Of a stretch of 64,000 bases of DNA, positions 34,878-45,810 are shown in pieces; within the stretch, counting starts at the first letter, position 1; each line of letters opens with the position of its first letter. Source of the stretch: Dendrobium chrysotoxum (Eukaryota > Streptophyta > Magnoliopsida > Asparagales > Orchidaceae); assembly GCA_019925795.1 (NCBI GenBank), contig CM034314.1, positions 98,823,264 to 98,887,263 on the forward strand, read 5' to 3'. A model generated the notes under the pieces. That model ran no database searches, was not told the DNA's origin, and saw only the letters and a list, made by a program, of their open reading frames with translations. The position numbers and the translations under genes were made by a program.

Positions 34878-35318
34878 TAGGGGGTATAAAAGAGTCAAGT
34901 TGAGCTTGAGTTATTTTTATTTTTAATTTGAGTTTGATTAATTAATTGAGTTCAAACTCATGAGTCGATTCGTTTATTATGAAAGAGATAAAATGATTAT
35001 AATTTGAGTAATTATTATAATAAAATTATAAAAAAATTTTAAAATTATGAGAAAAATAATAAAGAATTACTTAATAGAGGAAATTATGATATAATTTTTA
35101 AATATTTTTAACAATTTTGTATTTATAAAATCCTGAATTCTAATATATTTTAAGTTTATTTTATATTAATATTTTTAAACGGGCCCACCACTAACGTACA
35201 AGTCAAGTTGGGGCTAGCTCAAACTTGGCTCATTAGCTCACCGAGCTAGGCTCACGAGCCATTTATCGAGCCGAGCTCGAGCCGGATCGCGTGTCTGCTT
35301 GTCTTACTTACACCCCTA
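34878..35318. mobile_element. hAT-like MITE M3, 441 bp
   Basis: Ends TAGGGGGTATAA and TTACACCCCTA are imperfect inverted repeats of the TAGGGGTGTAA type common in plant hAT MITEs. The right part is rich in CTCGAGC/GAGCTCG words (GCTAGGCTCACGAGCC, CGAGCCGAGCTCGAGC). A related GAGTC/GACTC-rich stretch lies at 48920-49200. No clear target duplication. Confidence 0.5.
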
Positions 35319-35702
35319 AACATGGGTAAGCAAAAGAATAAAGTAATAGCTCTTGCCACAAGTTTCATCAATTAAGAAGTAGGAAAAAAAACAAAAGAAA
35401 ATAAGGCTGAAACTCTCATGTAGGGGGTAAGGGGGGTATTTGGAAATATATTAATCGAAGTCAAGAAAAAGAGAAATAATAGTATTTAAACATCATAGTT
35501 TTCCTGGCAAATAAAATAATTTTATAGGTGAGGATTGAAGTCAATGGCATTGGATTCTTATATGAAAAAGACAAGTAAATAATATGTGAGAAGATTTTCA
35601 GCTTATAAGGAGTCTGATTATCAACTTTCCACATGAGGAAAATTCCGGGAGAGTTCCAAATAAGGGGTGATCACTCTTTAACGAGCTCTCTTAGAGAGAA
35701 CC
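35319..35702. other. Intergenic DNA, nothing recognised
   Basis: A-rich, no gene-like frame; ends at the target duplication of M2. Confidence 0.5.
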
Positions 35703-35710
35703 ATTAATTG

Positions 35711-35887
35711 GAGCGATTATTCTATGCGGACACCGGACGGGAGAACCGTTCGGTTCCGCTTGGTACCGAGCATAAGGTATTATGCTCGGTACAGAACGGT
35801 ACCGAGCTCGGTACATTTTTTTGATGACGTGGCGCATTTTTATTTGCCTCTGAACGCCGTCCGGATTCCGCACCTAATAATTTCATC
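35711..35887. mobile_element. MITE M2, same family as M1, 177 bp
   Basis: Flanked by the perfect 8-bp duplication ATTAATTG (35703-35710 and 35888-35895). Terminal repeats: GATTATTCTATGCGGA on the left and GAAATTATTAGGTGCGGA read from the right. The centre has a second perfect palindrome, GTACCGAGCATA with TATGCTCGGTAC, so the element folds into a double hairpin. Non-coding. Confidence 0.88.
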
Positions 35888-35941
35888 ATTAATTGACAAG
35901 GGAGTACCAGAGTTAAATATGTGAGATTTTCAATAAAATAG

Positions 35942-36229
35942 TGACGTGCTGTAGCGAAAGGAGCAAAACAGATAAAAGAAATATCAACTTGTGAAAAATT
36001 TTAGACAACCAAGAAATTCTTCATTACCCTCCTCCTTTCTTATTCTGCTAACATATGAACTATCAAGAGTGGTAGCACTCTTGTTGATGTGGCCAAACAG
36101 CCAAAAAGTAAAAATGTATGACTAACTAACTGAGAAGTGGAAATCATATAAGAGAAAACAATAACACATGAAATATAGAAATGCGGTATAAGAACTCTAA
36201 TTATAAGATAAGTAGGATGCTCCACATCA
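35942..36229 (-). repeat. 3' LTR of G2
   Basis: TGACGTGCTGTAGCG to GCTCCACATCA, matching 48535-48825. Confidence 0.95.
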
Positions 36230-36286
36230 ATTCTCCCTGGCTGACAGAAACTGGTTGCATCCAGTGTTGTATTTGCTACCATGATT

Positions 36287-36838
36287 AGCCGTCGTCGCCT
36301 GCTGAGGATGAACTTGTATGGTCCAGGGAAGTAATGTTAGTGACTGCCTCATCCGGTGGGTGATATTTTGTCAGATCAGCCATATTAAAAGTAGGCGAAG
36401 TGTTCAGTTCAGGTGGTAACTCCACGATATAAGCCTTGTCATTAATCTTTTGGAGGATTGGTACTGGACCAATTTTTTTCTTGCTGAGTTTGGAAAAGGT
36501 ACCAAGTTCAAATCTTTGACGGCGAAGATGAACATAAACCAAATCTCCTGGCAAAAAAAATTGCTCACGCCTGTGTTGATCTGCAGCAGCCTTATATTTG
36601 CTGTTGGAAACAGAAAGTTTGTTGCATACATCTGAGATAAGGGTAGAGAACTGATCAACAAGGGCAGCATCAACTGTGCTTTTGCATTTCAGTAGAACAG
36701 CGATATCTACGGTATGATTTAACGTCTTGGTATATACGATGCTAAAAGGTGACTTTCCTGTGGATCGCTTTGGCATTGTGTTAAAGGCGAATTCTGCTTG
36801 GCCCAACAGATCATCCCAACATTTGGTATGCTCTTGAA
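36287..36838 (-). pseudogene. G2 integrase, C-terminal part
   Basis: Continues the integrase after the insertion: EFAFNTMPKRSTGKSPFSIV, the RREQFFLPGDLVYVHLRR module and KKIGPVPILQKINDKAYIVE, ending in a Ser/Asp-rich tail as in G1. The open frame on its N-terminal side runs into Z sequence. Confidence 0.92.
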
Positions 36839-38310
36839 CTAGGTGTGGACCTCTGAAAGGACACAACACCGCCTCCCCATGGGGGGAGACAGTATTTGTC
36901 AATGGGAGGGCAGATTTGATCACACATACGATCAACCATTGAGGATAGCGGCTCTCACCAGCACACCCCGATGGGTAATAATATATGTGACCTTATCGTC
37001 ACAACGGGTTTCCCCCACCCGATACATCAGCTCGAGTGGGATTTATTTGAAAGTGGGATTCGGTTTCCCACGAGCGCAAGCCCCCGTAGTTAATTACATC
37101 TCAGGCCGAGACCTAAGAAAACTCTCGATTAAAGATTCTACATTATTCTTCCCAAATTGGGATTGGGACATAGGGAGAAGACTAAGAAATCCTACTCAAA
37201 GGGAAAGAAAGGTTCAACTAGGCTTAGTCGACATGTATGGCTCAGATCAGCATTCAGAGGGACTAAGGTAGTGAGAAGAAACTAGAGAAAATAAATAAAT
37301 CATGCACTCAAAGCATGCAGGAGAGAAAGATGGGGGTGGCGCCATCCGTGTAACGCAGATAGGTAGGGTTTATAGTCTCTGGATGATAGAAGACTTACCT
37401 ACTAATGAGGCATATCATGAAATAATAGTAGCATTGAATCCTAGATCTAAAGTGGGTCTAGCGTTCTATGCAACACTAACACCTGTGTCCTAGCTAATCC
37501 AATGCAAAATCTAGACTTACTCCGGCCTGGATTGGGGAGCCAGCTAATCACCTAGTCGATTCAAAACCATGAGTCCAGTCATTTATGAAAGATGGGTGGG
37601 TGGGTTATAGTTCTTTGGAAGTGGGGCCGACATCTAGAGAGTCTCCTAATTGGCCCCAGACTTATGTAGGGTGCATGCTTCTAGAACTATTGCAATTAAA
37701 ATTTTGATTTAATTGATTTCTAATGCAATGCATGCTGGTTAAAGTATCCAAATCAGATATGCACAGGGTTTTAAAAAGGCTTATGAAAATAATTTTTAGA
37801 ATTAGACTAGGCTTCCCCAGGTTCGTCACCTCATCCTCATAGGTCAGATTATCCGGACTCTACCTGCGGGAGGGGAAGTGTCTTATAGAAGGAGAGAGAG
37901 AAATACAATAATATGCATGCGACTCTGGACGATTCTGGCAATTTCCTAAATCTTTAGGTTGCTAAATTATTTAAACCTTAAAATTTTAAACATTAGTTAT
38001 GAGTAGAAAATACTTTAGTCCTTAGAGAGCCTAACGAAATCCAGGCTCAAATAAAAGCGGCATACAGATCGCCAATAAACTAAGAAAATCAAGCAACCCT
38101 AGAGGCACACAGTCATAAATAAAACACATCAAAATAATCCAAAAAATTAATAAATGTCCATAGGCCAACTGCCATTTAATTACAATCCATGGTCTGCAGA
38201 AAATAAAGTGGCCAGGCACCACTGCCAATAACCCGGATTTCTAATCCTAAAACAGACGCAAGTTATTTTGAGTGGCATACTCTGGATCTTCATCTTCTTG
38301 ATCTTCTCTT

Positions 38311-38375
38311 CCTTGGACTCCTTGGATCTCAACTTCCTTGGACTCCTTGGATCTCAGCTTCCTTGGACTCCTTAG
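38311..38375 (+). repeat. 25-bp tandem repeat within Z
   Basis: TTGGACTCCTTGGATCTCA plus CTTCC repeats about 2.5 times. Confidence 0.75.
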
Positions 38376-38649
38376 GTAGTAGAACGATCCAAATTTGGAT
38401 TTCCAAATAGAAAAGGACTATCCTCGTATTTGGTGTCCTTTCCTTTTTGGAATCCAATCTTTGGATTCTTGTATCCCCACTCAGAATTCACTTTCACAAC
38501 TCAATACCAGATTACAAATGATTTACATTAATAGAAAGCAGTAAATCTAGACTCTCCTGCAAGGTTATCCTAATAAAAATCATCCCAAGTAATTTATATA
38601 TCACAAGCAATTTATATAAAATAAAGATACTCATCACAGCCATGCCTGG

Positions 38650-38840
38650 CCATGCTGTTAGTTATTTTGAGGGCTAATCAAACTCTGAAGCACCTGTAGT
38701 AATTTATAATGATGATTTTATTTAGCCCTCATTTATTTAGGGGGGGCTGAGCAATTTCTGAAGCACCTGCATAAAATAATGTCAGTCTTTAAATCATGAT
38801 TATTGCCCCCCTTTTATTTAGCGCTGCATGAGCATGACCA
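38650..38840 (+). repeat. Imperfect ~100-bp direct duplication within Z
   Basis: CTCTGAAGCACCTG and TTCTGAAGCACCTG head two blocks, each followed by ATAATG and a TTTATTTAG(C/G) phrase with a run of C or G. Confidence 0.5.
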
Positions 38841-39413
38841 CCTACAGAAAATATCATTAGTATCAAAATCGATCCTAACCTATGGGTAGTTCATCGTGCA
38901 ATCACATCAATTCCCAGAGTGTAGTAAAAGTAAACAAACATACCAACGTCATCTCAATCACAACATGCAGTGAAATCTCAAAAAACTCGGCACACAACAG
39001 AAAAGTAAACACCGACCTAGCCTAGGTCTAGAAGTGGTTCCCTAACAAATCATCTAAGTGTGTATGAAAGGCTGTATAGCTGAGATAGGTCCTGAATGGG
39101 TAATTAGCTGAAGTTGTCTAGTGTCCAGGTTTGTTACAAGTTTGAAGGAAGGGTTTAGGTTTGAGTTTGAGTATTAATGTATTAAAGATCGAATTAGGTA
39201 TATTTTAAGAGTTTGATGATTACTATCTTTGTTTCACACCGATGCCGTGAAGTTTATTTCACCTTCCTTGGGGCTAAGTCAATAGCCTCGTAGGCCTGGG
39301 TTATCCAGTAGCAACCATGGGTTAGTTAAACTGATTTAGTTGGTTGAAGATTAAAAGAAAGGGGCATATTAATTTATTTATTATTATGTTAGTGTTCTGG
39401 TTTTAGGTTAAGG

Positions 39414-40612
39414 CACTGGCGGATCCACACTTAGCTGAGGGTGGGCAAATGCCCACCCTAAAAAAAAATTTTTTTGTACCGGAAGTTCAATTTCAAAAGT
39501 TTGCCCCCCCTCAAAATAAAATTTTGCCCTAAATCTTCCCATCGTGAGCAAGTTTGCCCTATGCCCTGTTCGCAGTTTCCTCACGCCACGTGCTGTTCGC
39601 AATTTCGAGTTCGCAGCCGATCACTGCCCGTAAATGAACTGATTCAGCTTCAGCCGGTGTTAGGCATCGCATTGTTTGCGATCGCAATAAACACATTAGT
39701 AGCGGGGTTATTGGCGATAAACATTCCATGTGATTTGTTTCAAAACTTCAAGAGGCCCTTCTCCGTTGTCTTTCCAAGCATTAGGCCCTTCGTTGGAGTT
39801 TGTGGGTGGAATACCACAGCTGGACCGTTGGTTTTGAACCTCAATTTGAGATAAACCTGACTTCTGCATCTTTGAGGCATTTCCACAAGCACCTAGAGTG
39901 CAGAAACCTATAGGTGGAGGCTTGGGAGAGGCTGCAGTTGGAATTTCTACATACCTGCAAGATGGAACATTGGCCCTATGCACTTCATGCTCAAGTGCAC
40001 TCTTAATTCCATGACAATCGTCACCATCAGAATGCGAAATTGTGGGATGAACCGCATGCACCTGGGAGGCAACCGGCTGTTTGTGAATGGCCGTTTCGCG
40101 ATTCATGTTAACGTCTGGAATGGAGATGTTGGGGCAGGATGAATTCAGAACCTCACAATTGGTCAAATCCATATCCAACGGAGAAGAGCTAGCCAGAGTT
40201 GGTATCGATTATGCATTTCCTGAGCATGTTAATGCACCGTGGAGGTTTGCTGTCGCTGGGAGCCGTTGAATCAGTGCCCCTAAGAGCACTCTCAAGCCTT
40301 CGTAATGAATGGTTGGTTTTCTTTCATTTTGTTGTTATTTCTACGTGCCATCGTTATAATTTTCTTGTTTACATGCTTGCTTAACGCATTGTTGTAATGT
40401 GATTATGATATTTTTTTCTTCTTTTTATTTGTTTTGGCTTGATTTTGATATTATGCATGCTCTAATAGCTATTATCTACTTAATTAGAAGTAACTACTTA
40501 GTATTTTTTGAAAATCAATATTATATTGAAAGAGAAATGATAAAAAATTATTCTTATAAATTTGATAGCAGTATATTGGATAAATTTAAAAAAATTATTT
40601 AATTATTATTAA

Positions 40613-40646
<34 letters not shown>

Positions 40647-40700
40647 CTTAATTAATTAAAATTTTGTCCACCCTAAAAAATGAAGCTGGATCCACCCCTG
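39414..40700. mobile_element. hAT-superfamily element H1, 1287 bp, non-autonomous
   Basis: The perfect 8-bp duplication GGTTAAGG (39406-39413 and 40701-40708) and inverted ends CACTGGCGGATCCAC / CAGGGGTGGATCCAG identify a hAT element. It is nested in Z. No transposase is present. Instead 39708-40178 (minus) is an open 156-codon frame of normal complexity, and other gene-like sequence follows to about 40310. The right part is AT-rich with an (ATT)n run (40607-40645). Confidence 0.88.
39708..40178 (-). CDS. Open frame inside hAT element H1, possibly captured host sequence
   Basis: 156 codons starting MDMDLTNCEVLNSS. Composition is that of an ordinary plant protein, rich in Ser, Pro, Asn and Cys, not transposase-like: no DDE-type motifs, BED zinc finger or hAT dimerisation block. 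The opposite strand is also open for 126 codons (39474-39854), so direction is uncertain. The encoded sequence matches no family I recognise. It may be a fragment captured by the transposon or a chance frame. Confidence 0.35.
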   Translation of the reverse strand: MDMDLTNCEVLNSSCPNISIPDVNMNRETAIHKQPVASQVHAVHPTISHSDGDDCHGIKSALEHEVHRANVPSCRYVEIPTAASPKPPPIGFCTLGACGNASKMQKSGLSQIEVQNQRSSCGIPPTNSNEGPNAWKDNGEGPLEVLKQITWNVYRQ

Positions 40701-41810
40701 GGTTAAGGAGAGTGTTTTCTAAAATTTAAGTTGAGCCAGTGGTTTTCAGGAGGTCCGGGGTCACCCTATCCACTAAGTCAAAGGGGTCCAAAATTGACTT
40801 TTTGATTAAAAGAGGTTTGAGAATAGTTAATATTTTTATAAAATAATAGACCTTAACCCGATCAGTTAGACAGTTAGCATGCCCAATTTGAACTCTTCAA
40901 TCCAAAGTTATGAATTTCCGAAGTTTTGGTCTTATTTTGAACTAAGTTTGACCGGATTGTTGACTTTTTTATTTAAGTTGATTTCTAAAATTTTAATATT
41001 TTTAATAAATACTCGACCCTAATGTGAGTTGAATTCCCTTAAGTTTGTCCAATTTGGAGTTTTCTATAATTAGTTATGAATTTTCGAAGTTTGGGTTATT
41101 TAGTGAATTATCGAAATTATTTAGTTAAAGGGCTGTTTTAGGGATTTTGATCCAAATCAGTTCCAAACTGCTTGGAATCACCCCCAAAGGTCAGGAATGA
41201 CCCAAAGAAGTGTTTCCAAGTGTTTGGAAAAAATTTAGAATTTTAATTATTTTAAATTATTTAATTTAATTAAAAGGTAATTTTTAATCAAAATTAAATT
41301 AAAGTTCATATTGAGATCCAATCAAGGGGATTTTAATTTTTATGGATTAGGGACTGAATTCTGAAGAGTTTGATATATTATAGGTATTTTTTGATTTAAA
41401 ATGAATTTATTAAAATTTTCTGAAGTTATCGGGTCCTAATTAAAGGGTAAATTAAGGTTGATCAATTAGGGGGGCTTAATGAGTCCTAAAAATTCCTAAA
41501 AACTTCTAGGGCATTTAGGATGCCACTAAGTTTAATTGTTTCAAATTTCAAGTCAATCAGAGGTAAACCCTAGTTCTTGGAATTTTTCTAAGTTTGCTAG
41601 ACGGGTCCTTAATTATTGTCCTTAAGGTGCCGCTACGTTAAATGGGTTTAAATCAATGTCTTAACTAACCCTGGGCATAACATAAGGGAAATGCAGCAAA
41701 TATAAACACACCAAATATGTCCTTAGATCTAGGAGAGCCTAGGCTAGGTGCTTGTGCATCCTACACATGCAAGGATTACGAAACACTAAGTAAAGCAAGC
41801 CTAATGAAGT

Positions 41811-41847
41811 GATTAGTGAATGATTGTGACACAATCATTCACTAATC
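41811..41847. repeat. Perfect 18-bp inverted repeat with 1-nt spacer
   Basis: GATTAGTGAATGATTGTG (41811-41828), one A, then its exact complement (41830-41847). Located in Z. It could form a cruciform or an RNA hairpin. Confidence 0.95.
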
Positions 41848-42369
41848 CTTCTCCCACCTGAATGCTCTTCACCTACATAGCCTAGGTTTAAGATTTCAAA
41901 GAGGTAGACCCCCCCCCCCCCAAATTGGAGGATTTAGACAATATTTAATTTTAAAATAGTTTTAAAATACATAAATATTATAATATATAATAATATAAGC
42001 CTAAAAGTAAGGTAGTTTGAAAAATATTTCAATGTATAGGTGTGGGGGATCCACCAGCCACCAAGGGAGGTTTTAAAATAATTTTTATTTCAAAATAATT
42101 AATTATATTAATTATTTAAATAATATTTAAATAATTAAGTAATTGAATGATACAGAAATAAATCAGAAAAGAAAATTTTGAATCCAAAAAATAATTTTAA
42201 ATTAAAGTTCATATTTTTCTGAAAAATTCAAGGTATTGTGCATCAAAATTCGATTTAAAATGAGGGAGATATGAATTTTTGAAGTTAAATAGGTTTAAAA
42301 ATAATTTTTTAAATAATTTAAAATAGTTAATGTTTAAAAATAATTAATAAACTTAAAATAAAATCTCTG

Positions 42370-42789
42370 AATTTTAAAATAAGTAATAAGTAATAAAGAT
42401 AGTTTTAATAATACTATAATAATAGTTAAAATAATTTTAAAATATTAATAATATAATAATATTATTAAAATAATAATATTATTATTAATATAATAATATC
42501 AAAATAATGTTAATAATAAACTATTAATATTATAATAACATGAATATTTAACATAATAATAATATTATTAAAATAATAATATTATTATTAGTAATAATAT
42601 TGATATTATAATAATATTAATAGTAATAAGTATTAATATTATAACAAAATAAATATTAACATAATAATATTATTATTAAAATATTATTATTATTATTAAT
42701 AGTAATATTGATATTATAGTAATATTAATAATAGTAAATAATAATATTATAATAATATAAATATTAACATAATAATAATATTATTAAAA

Positions 42790-42829
<40 letters not shown>

Positions 42830-43163
42830 GATATTATAATAATATTAATAATAATAAACATTAATATTATAATAACATAAATATTAATATAATAATATTA
42901 TTATTAAAGTAATAATATTATTAATAATAATATTGATATCATAATAATAATAATAATAATAATAAATATTAATATTATAATAACATAAATATTAATATAA
43001 TAATAATATTATTAAAGTATTAATAATATTAATATTATAATAATATTAATAATAATAAATAATATTATAATAATATAAATATTAACATAATAATAATATT
43101 ATTAAAATAATAATATTATTATTAATAATAACTTTAATATTATAATAATATTAATCTTAAAAC

Positions 43164-43199
<36 letters not shown>

Positions 43200-43225
43200 G
43201 AATAATAATAATAATATAAAAAAAA
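42370..43225. repeat. Long (AAT/ATT)n-derived microsatellite tract in Z
   Basis: About 850 bp almost wholly of A and T, built of AAT/ATT triplets interspersed with ATATT, locally palindromic (AATAATATTATT). A higher-order unit of roughly 110-130 bp ('ATTAACATAATAATAATATTATTAAA'-like, abbreviated) recurs several times. Confidence 0.85.
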
Positions 43226-43470
43226 GGAACTTTTACTATTTTTTAAATAATTAAAAAATATAAATGTCATTTTTAAATAATTTTAATTTTAAATTAAAGA
43301 GGATGAAAATATGAACAATTGATATATTATGCATATTTTTTGGATCAAAATTGAATTTTCTAGGATTTTCTAAAGAAAATAGGGTAAAAAATTTTAAAAT
43401 TAATTTAATTTTAATTAAAACGGCGGCGGCAGGACACGTGGCAACCTCGGGTTGATTCTGCGGTTACGGG

Positions 43471-43551
43471 CAATCATTGCCAATGATTGCGCCGCCGCAC
43501 AATCATTGGTAATGATTGCGCCGCCGCGCAATCATTGGTAATGATTGCGCA
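43471..43551. repeat. Three 29-bp tandem units, each with an internal palindrome
   Basis: Units start at 43471, 43500 and 43529: CAATCATTGGTAATGATTG followed by CGCCGCCG. AATCATT and AATGATT are inverted within each unit. The GC-rich tail contrasts with the AT-rich flank. Confidence 0.9.
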
Positions 43552-44237
43552 GAAATCCGCTCGGCACTTATCCGTGTCAGCGCGGAAGCGGAGCCGTCGG
43601 ATCCTCCGCGGTTCGGATCAACGGCTCTGATTGAGCTGGATGACGCGGGAGACAGGGGGATCGAATCTGCGGTCGGCAGGAAATCGCAGAACAATGAGAT
43701 CCGAACCGTTGATCGTAAGATCAACGGCTCGGATCGTACGTAATGAGGGCGTTACGTAAACTGAAGGATTCAAACATTTTTTTGCCTCGTTCTCAGGATC
43801 AGGTGGATCAAATCGAGCGAAATTTTAACCCTAGCCTCTATACGTGAAGAGCATTCATGTGGGATACTTCTCTTGGATTAACATGCACTAATGACTCTGC
43901 TAATTAGCCATAAGTGTTTCTAACTAGGGTTAGGGTTTTTACCTAATCCACACGGTGGATTCAGGAGATCTTGGGCTCTCTAAGCTTGTGGACTATCCAA
44001 GAATATTTCTCTAGTTGAACTCGAGCTCGAATTCGCCTTGGATCGAACGGAATTCGCCTAGGGAGGGATTTCGCCTCTGTTCGCCGGAGTTCTCATCGCC
44101 GGCGGGGCTTTGACGGTGGATTTTGGTTGGGGAAGGTGGGAGGAGGTGCAAGGGGTTCTCACACGAGGTCTCACAGCTTGGGGAGGCCTAGGGAGAGAGG
44201 GATTGCAAAAGTCGTTCAATAGAAACCCTAATAAGCC

Positions 44238-44246
44238 TATATATAC
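44238..44246 (-). promoter_or_regulatory. TATA box of Z
   Basis: Minus strand reads GAGTATATATAGG, about 460 bp inside the sense start TGTTGACC and followed by a C/T-rich leader, as expected for a U3/R border. Confidence 0.6.
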
Positions 44247-44374
44247 TCTCTAACCTATAGGGGACGATTAGGATTAGCTATAGAGCTTGATTAGGAGGTA
44301 ATTAGGCCCCTTGGGCCGTGGTTTGAGTGGAGACTCAATAGGGAAGATGTTTAATGCATTTAATGGGTTCAAAT

Positions 44375-44703
44375 GGACCCAAATTGGTCAATTTGACCCA
44401 TTCAAGACTTGGGTTGACTAGGTCAACCATTGACTTGGTCAACCTAGTCAAATAGACCCATATGATGGGTGGGTTAGGCCCTGGATGGGTTTGAATTTAA
44501 TTTGAATTGTTTTGACCCATTAAGGGCCTAATAGGTCAACCTGGGTTGACCAGGTCAACTAGGTTGACCCAGGACTTAGGTCTGGGCTCAACAGACTTGG
44601 CTTGACTCCCTGAACCCATTGGGATGGGTTCTGGGGTCTAGCCTGGTCAAAGTTGACCAGGTCAACTCTTTGACCCATGTCTGGGGGAAAATCAGGGTCA
44701 ACA
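44375..44703 (-). promoter_or_regulatory. W-box (TTGAC) array in the U3 region of Z
   Basis: Eighteen copies of the TTGAC/GTCAA core occur in about 330 bp, many as TTGACC and several paired as GGTCAACxxGGTTGACC-type inverted dimers. TTGAC[C/T] is the core bound by WRKY transcription factors of the plant stress and defence response. The array sits directly upstream of the Z TATA box. Binding is inferred from motif only. Confidence 0.7.
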
Positions 44704-44708
44704 CTAGG

Positions 44709-45283
44709 CAACGAAAGCATGTTGCCCAATGTACAATTGACAACTTCTATTTGGTCATCCGCCTAAGTTGAATCTCCGTGTGTAATCTTTTCCACAACAC
44801 GTGCCAAAAATGACTGATAAACTTGACATCTCGATCAGAAGTTAAACTTCGTGGGATCCCATGTAGTCTTACAATTTCAGAAAAGAAAAGCTTGGCAATG
44901 TTAAGAGCATCAAAGATTTTTTTACAAGCTATAAAATGCGCCATTTTGAAAAATTGATCAACCACGACCATGATTGAATCATTTCCTATTTTGGTGCGAG
45001 GTAAGCCAAGAACAAAATCTAAGCTTAAATCCTCCCAGATGGTATCAGGAATGGGTAATGGCAGATACAAACCAGTGTTTCGACTTCCTCCTTTGTATTG
45101 GTGGCACACAGTACATCGTTCGATGAATCGAGTGACGTCCTTCCGGAGCTGCGGCCAATAAAAGCGGAGTTGAAGTTGGGCCAACATGTTGTTTCTGCCA
45201 ACGTGAGCTGCTAGTCTGCCGGCATGTACTTCTTGAACAAGCTGATGTCGATACGATGAATCTGGAATACAAAGAAGATTATT
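44709..45283 (-). pseudogene. G2 integrase, N-terminal and core part
   Basis: CxxC zinc residues (ERCTVCHQYKGG), the first Asp in DLSLDFVLGLP and the second in LTSDRDVKF. Cut at 44709 by the Z insertion; the remainder lies at 36287-36838. Confidence 0.92.
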
Positions 45284-45810
45284 TTAAAAAAGATAACTGT
45301 GTCTGATAGAAAAGTCACATGCACTCCTATCATTCAGACACTCGTTCCAGATATCTTGAAAATATTTGTCCTTCCCATACAACTCCTTCAAACAGTCCAG
45401 GCCTGTTAGTTCCGTTTGTAATTGTATAAGGAGGGTAGAGCAATGACTGAGAGCATCTGCGATTCTGTTTTGAGCGCATGTCTTGTGCTGCAGTATAAAA
45501 CTGAAATATTGTAGGTATAAAATCCATCTGGCATGCATACGGTTAAGTGGCTTGTGATTATTGAGGTACTATAGTGCTTGGTGATCACTCCACAGTACAA
45601 AATCCTGATGAAGTAGGTAATGCTCCCAATGTTGTAAGGCACGTACCACTGCATATAACTCCTGTTCGTAAACTATCCATCTTTGACGGGTTGGAAATAG
45701 CTTTTCGCTAAAAAATTCTATGGGTTTACCCTCTTTATTTAACACAGCCCCTATCCCAATAGAGGACGCATCAGTATGTACCTGAAATGATTTATTGAAA
45801 TCAGGAATGG
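45284..45810 (-). pseudogene. G2 RNase H, broken
   Basis: Reads as G1 RNase H in pieces: HTDASSIGIGAVL-like near 45740-45780, YEQELYAV-like near 45655, and RIADALS near 45455-45470 at the end. Confidence 0.85.

Larger units (their letters stand above)
36844..44703 (-). mobile_element. Giant LTR-like insertion Z, TG..CA, inside the G2 integrase
   Basis: Flanked by CTAGG on both sides (36839-36843 and 44704-44708). Plus-strand ends are TGTGGACC and GGTCAACA; in sense (minus) it reads TGTTGACC to GGTCCACA. A TATA box lies ~460 bp inside the sense start. No second copy of either end was found inside and no retroviral protein, so it is best read as one very large solo LTR (about 6.57 kb after removing the hAT insertion) or a LARD-type element. 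It contains an AT-microsatellite tract and several small repeats. Confidence 0.75.

Noticed and set aside
42370..43225. Replication origin or centromeric satellite
   Set aside because: AT-richness and triplet repeats alone are not evidence; the tract lies within one LTR-like insertion.
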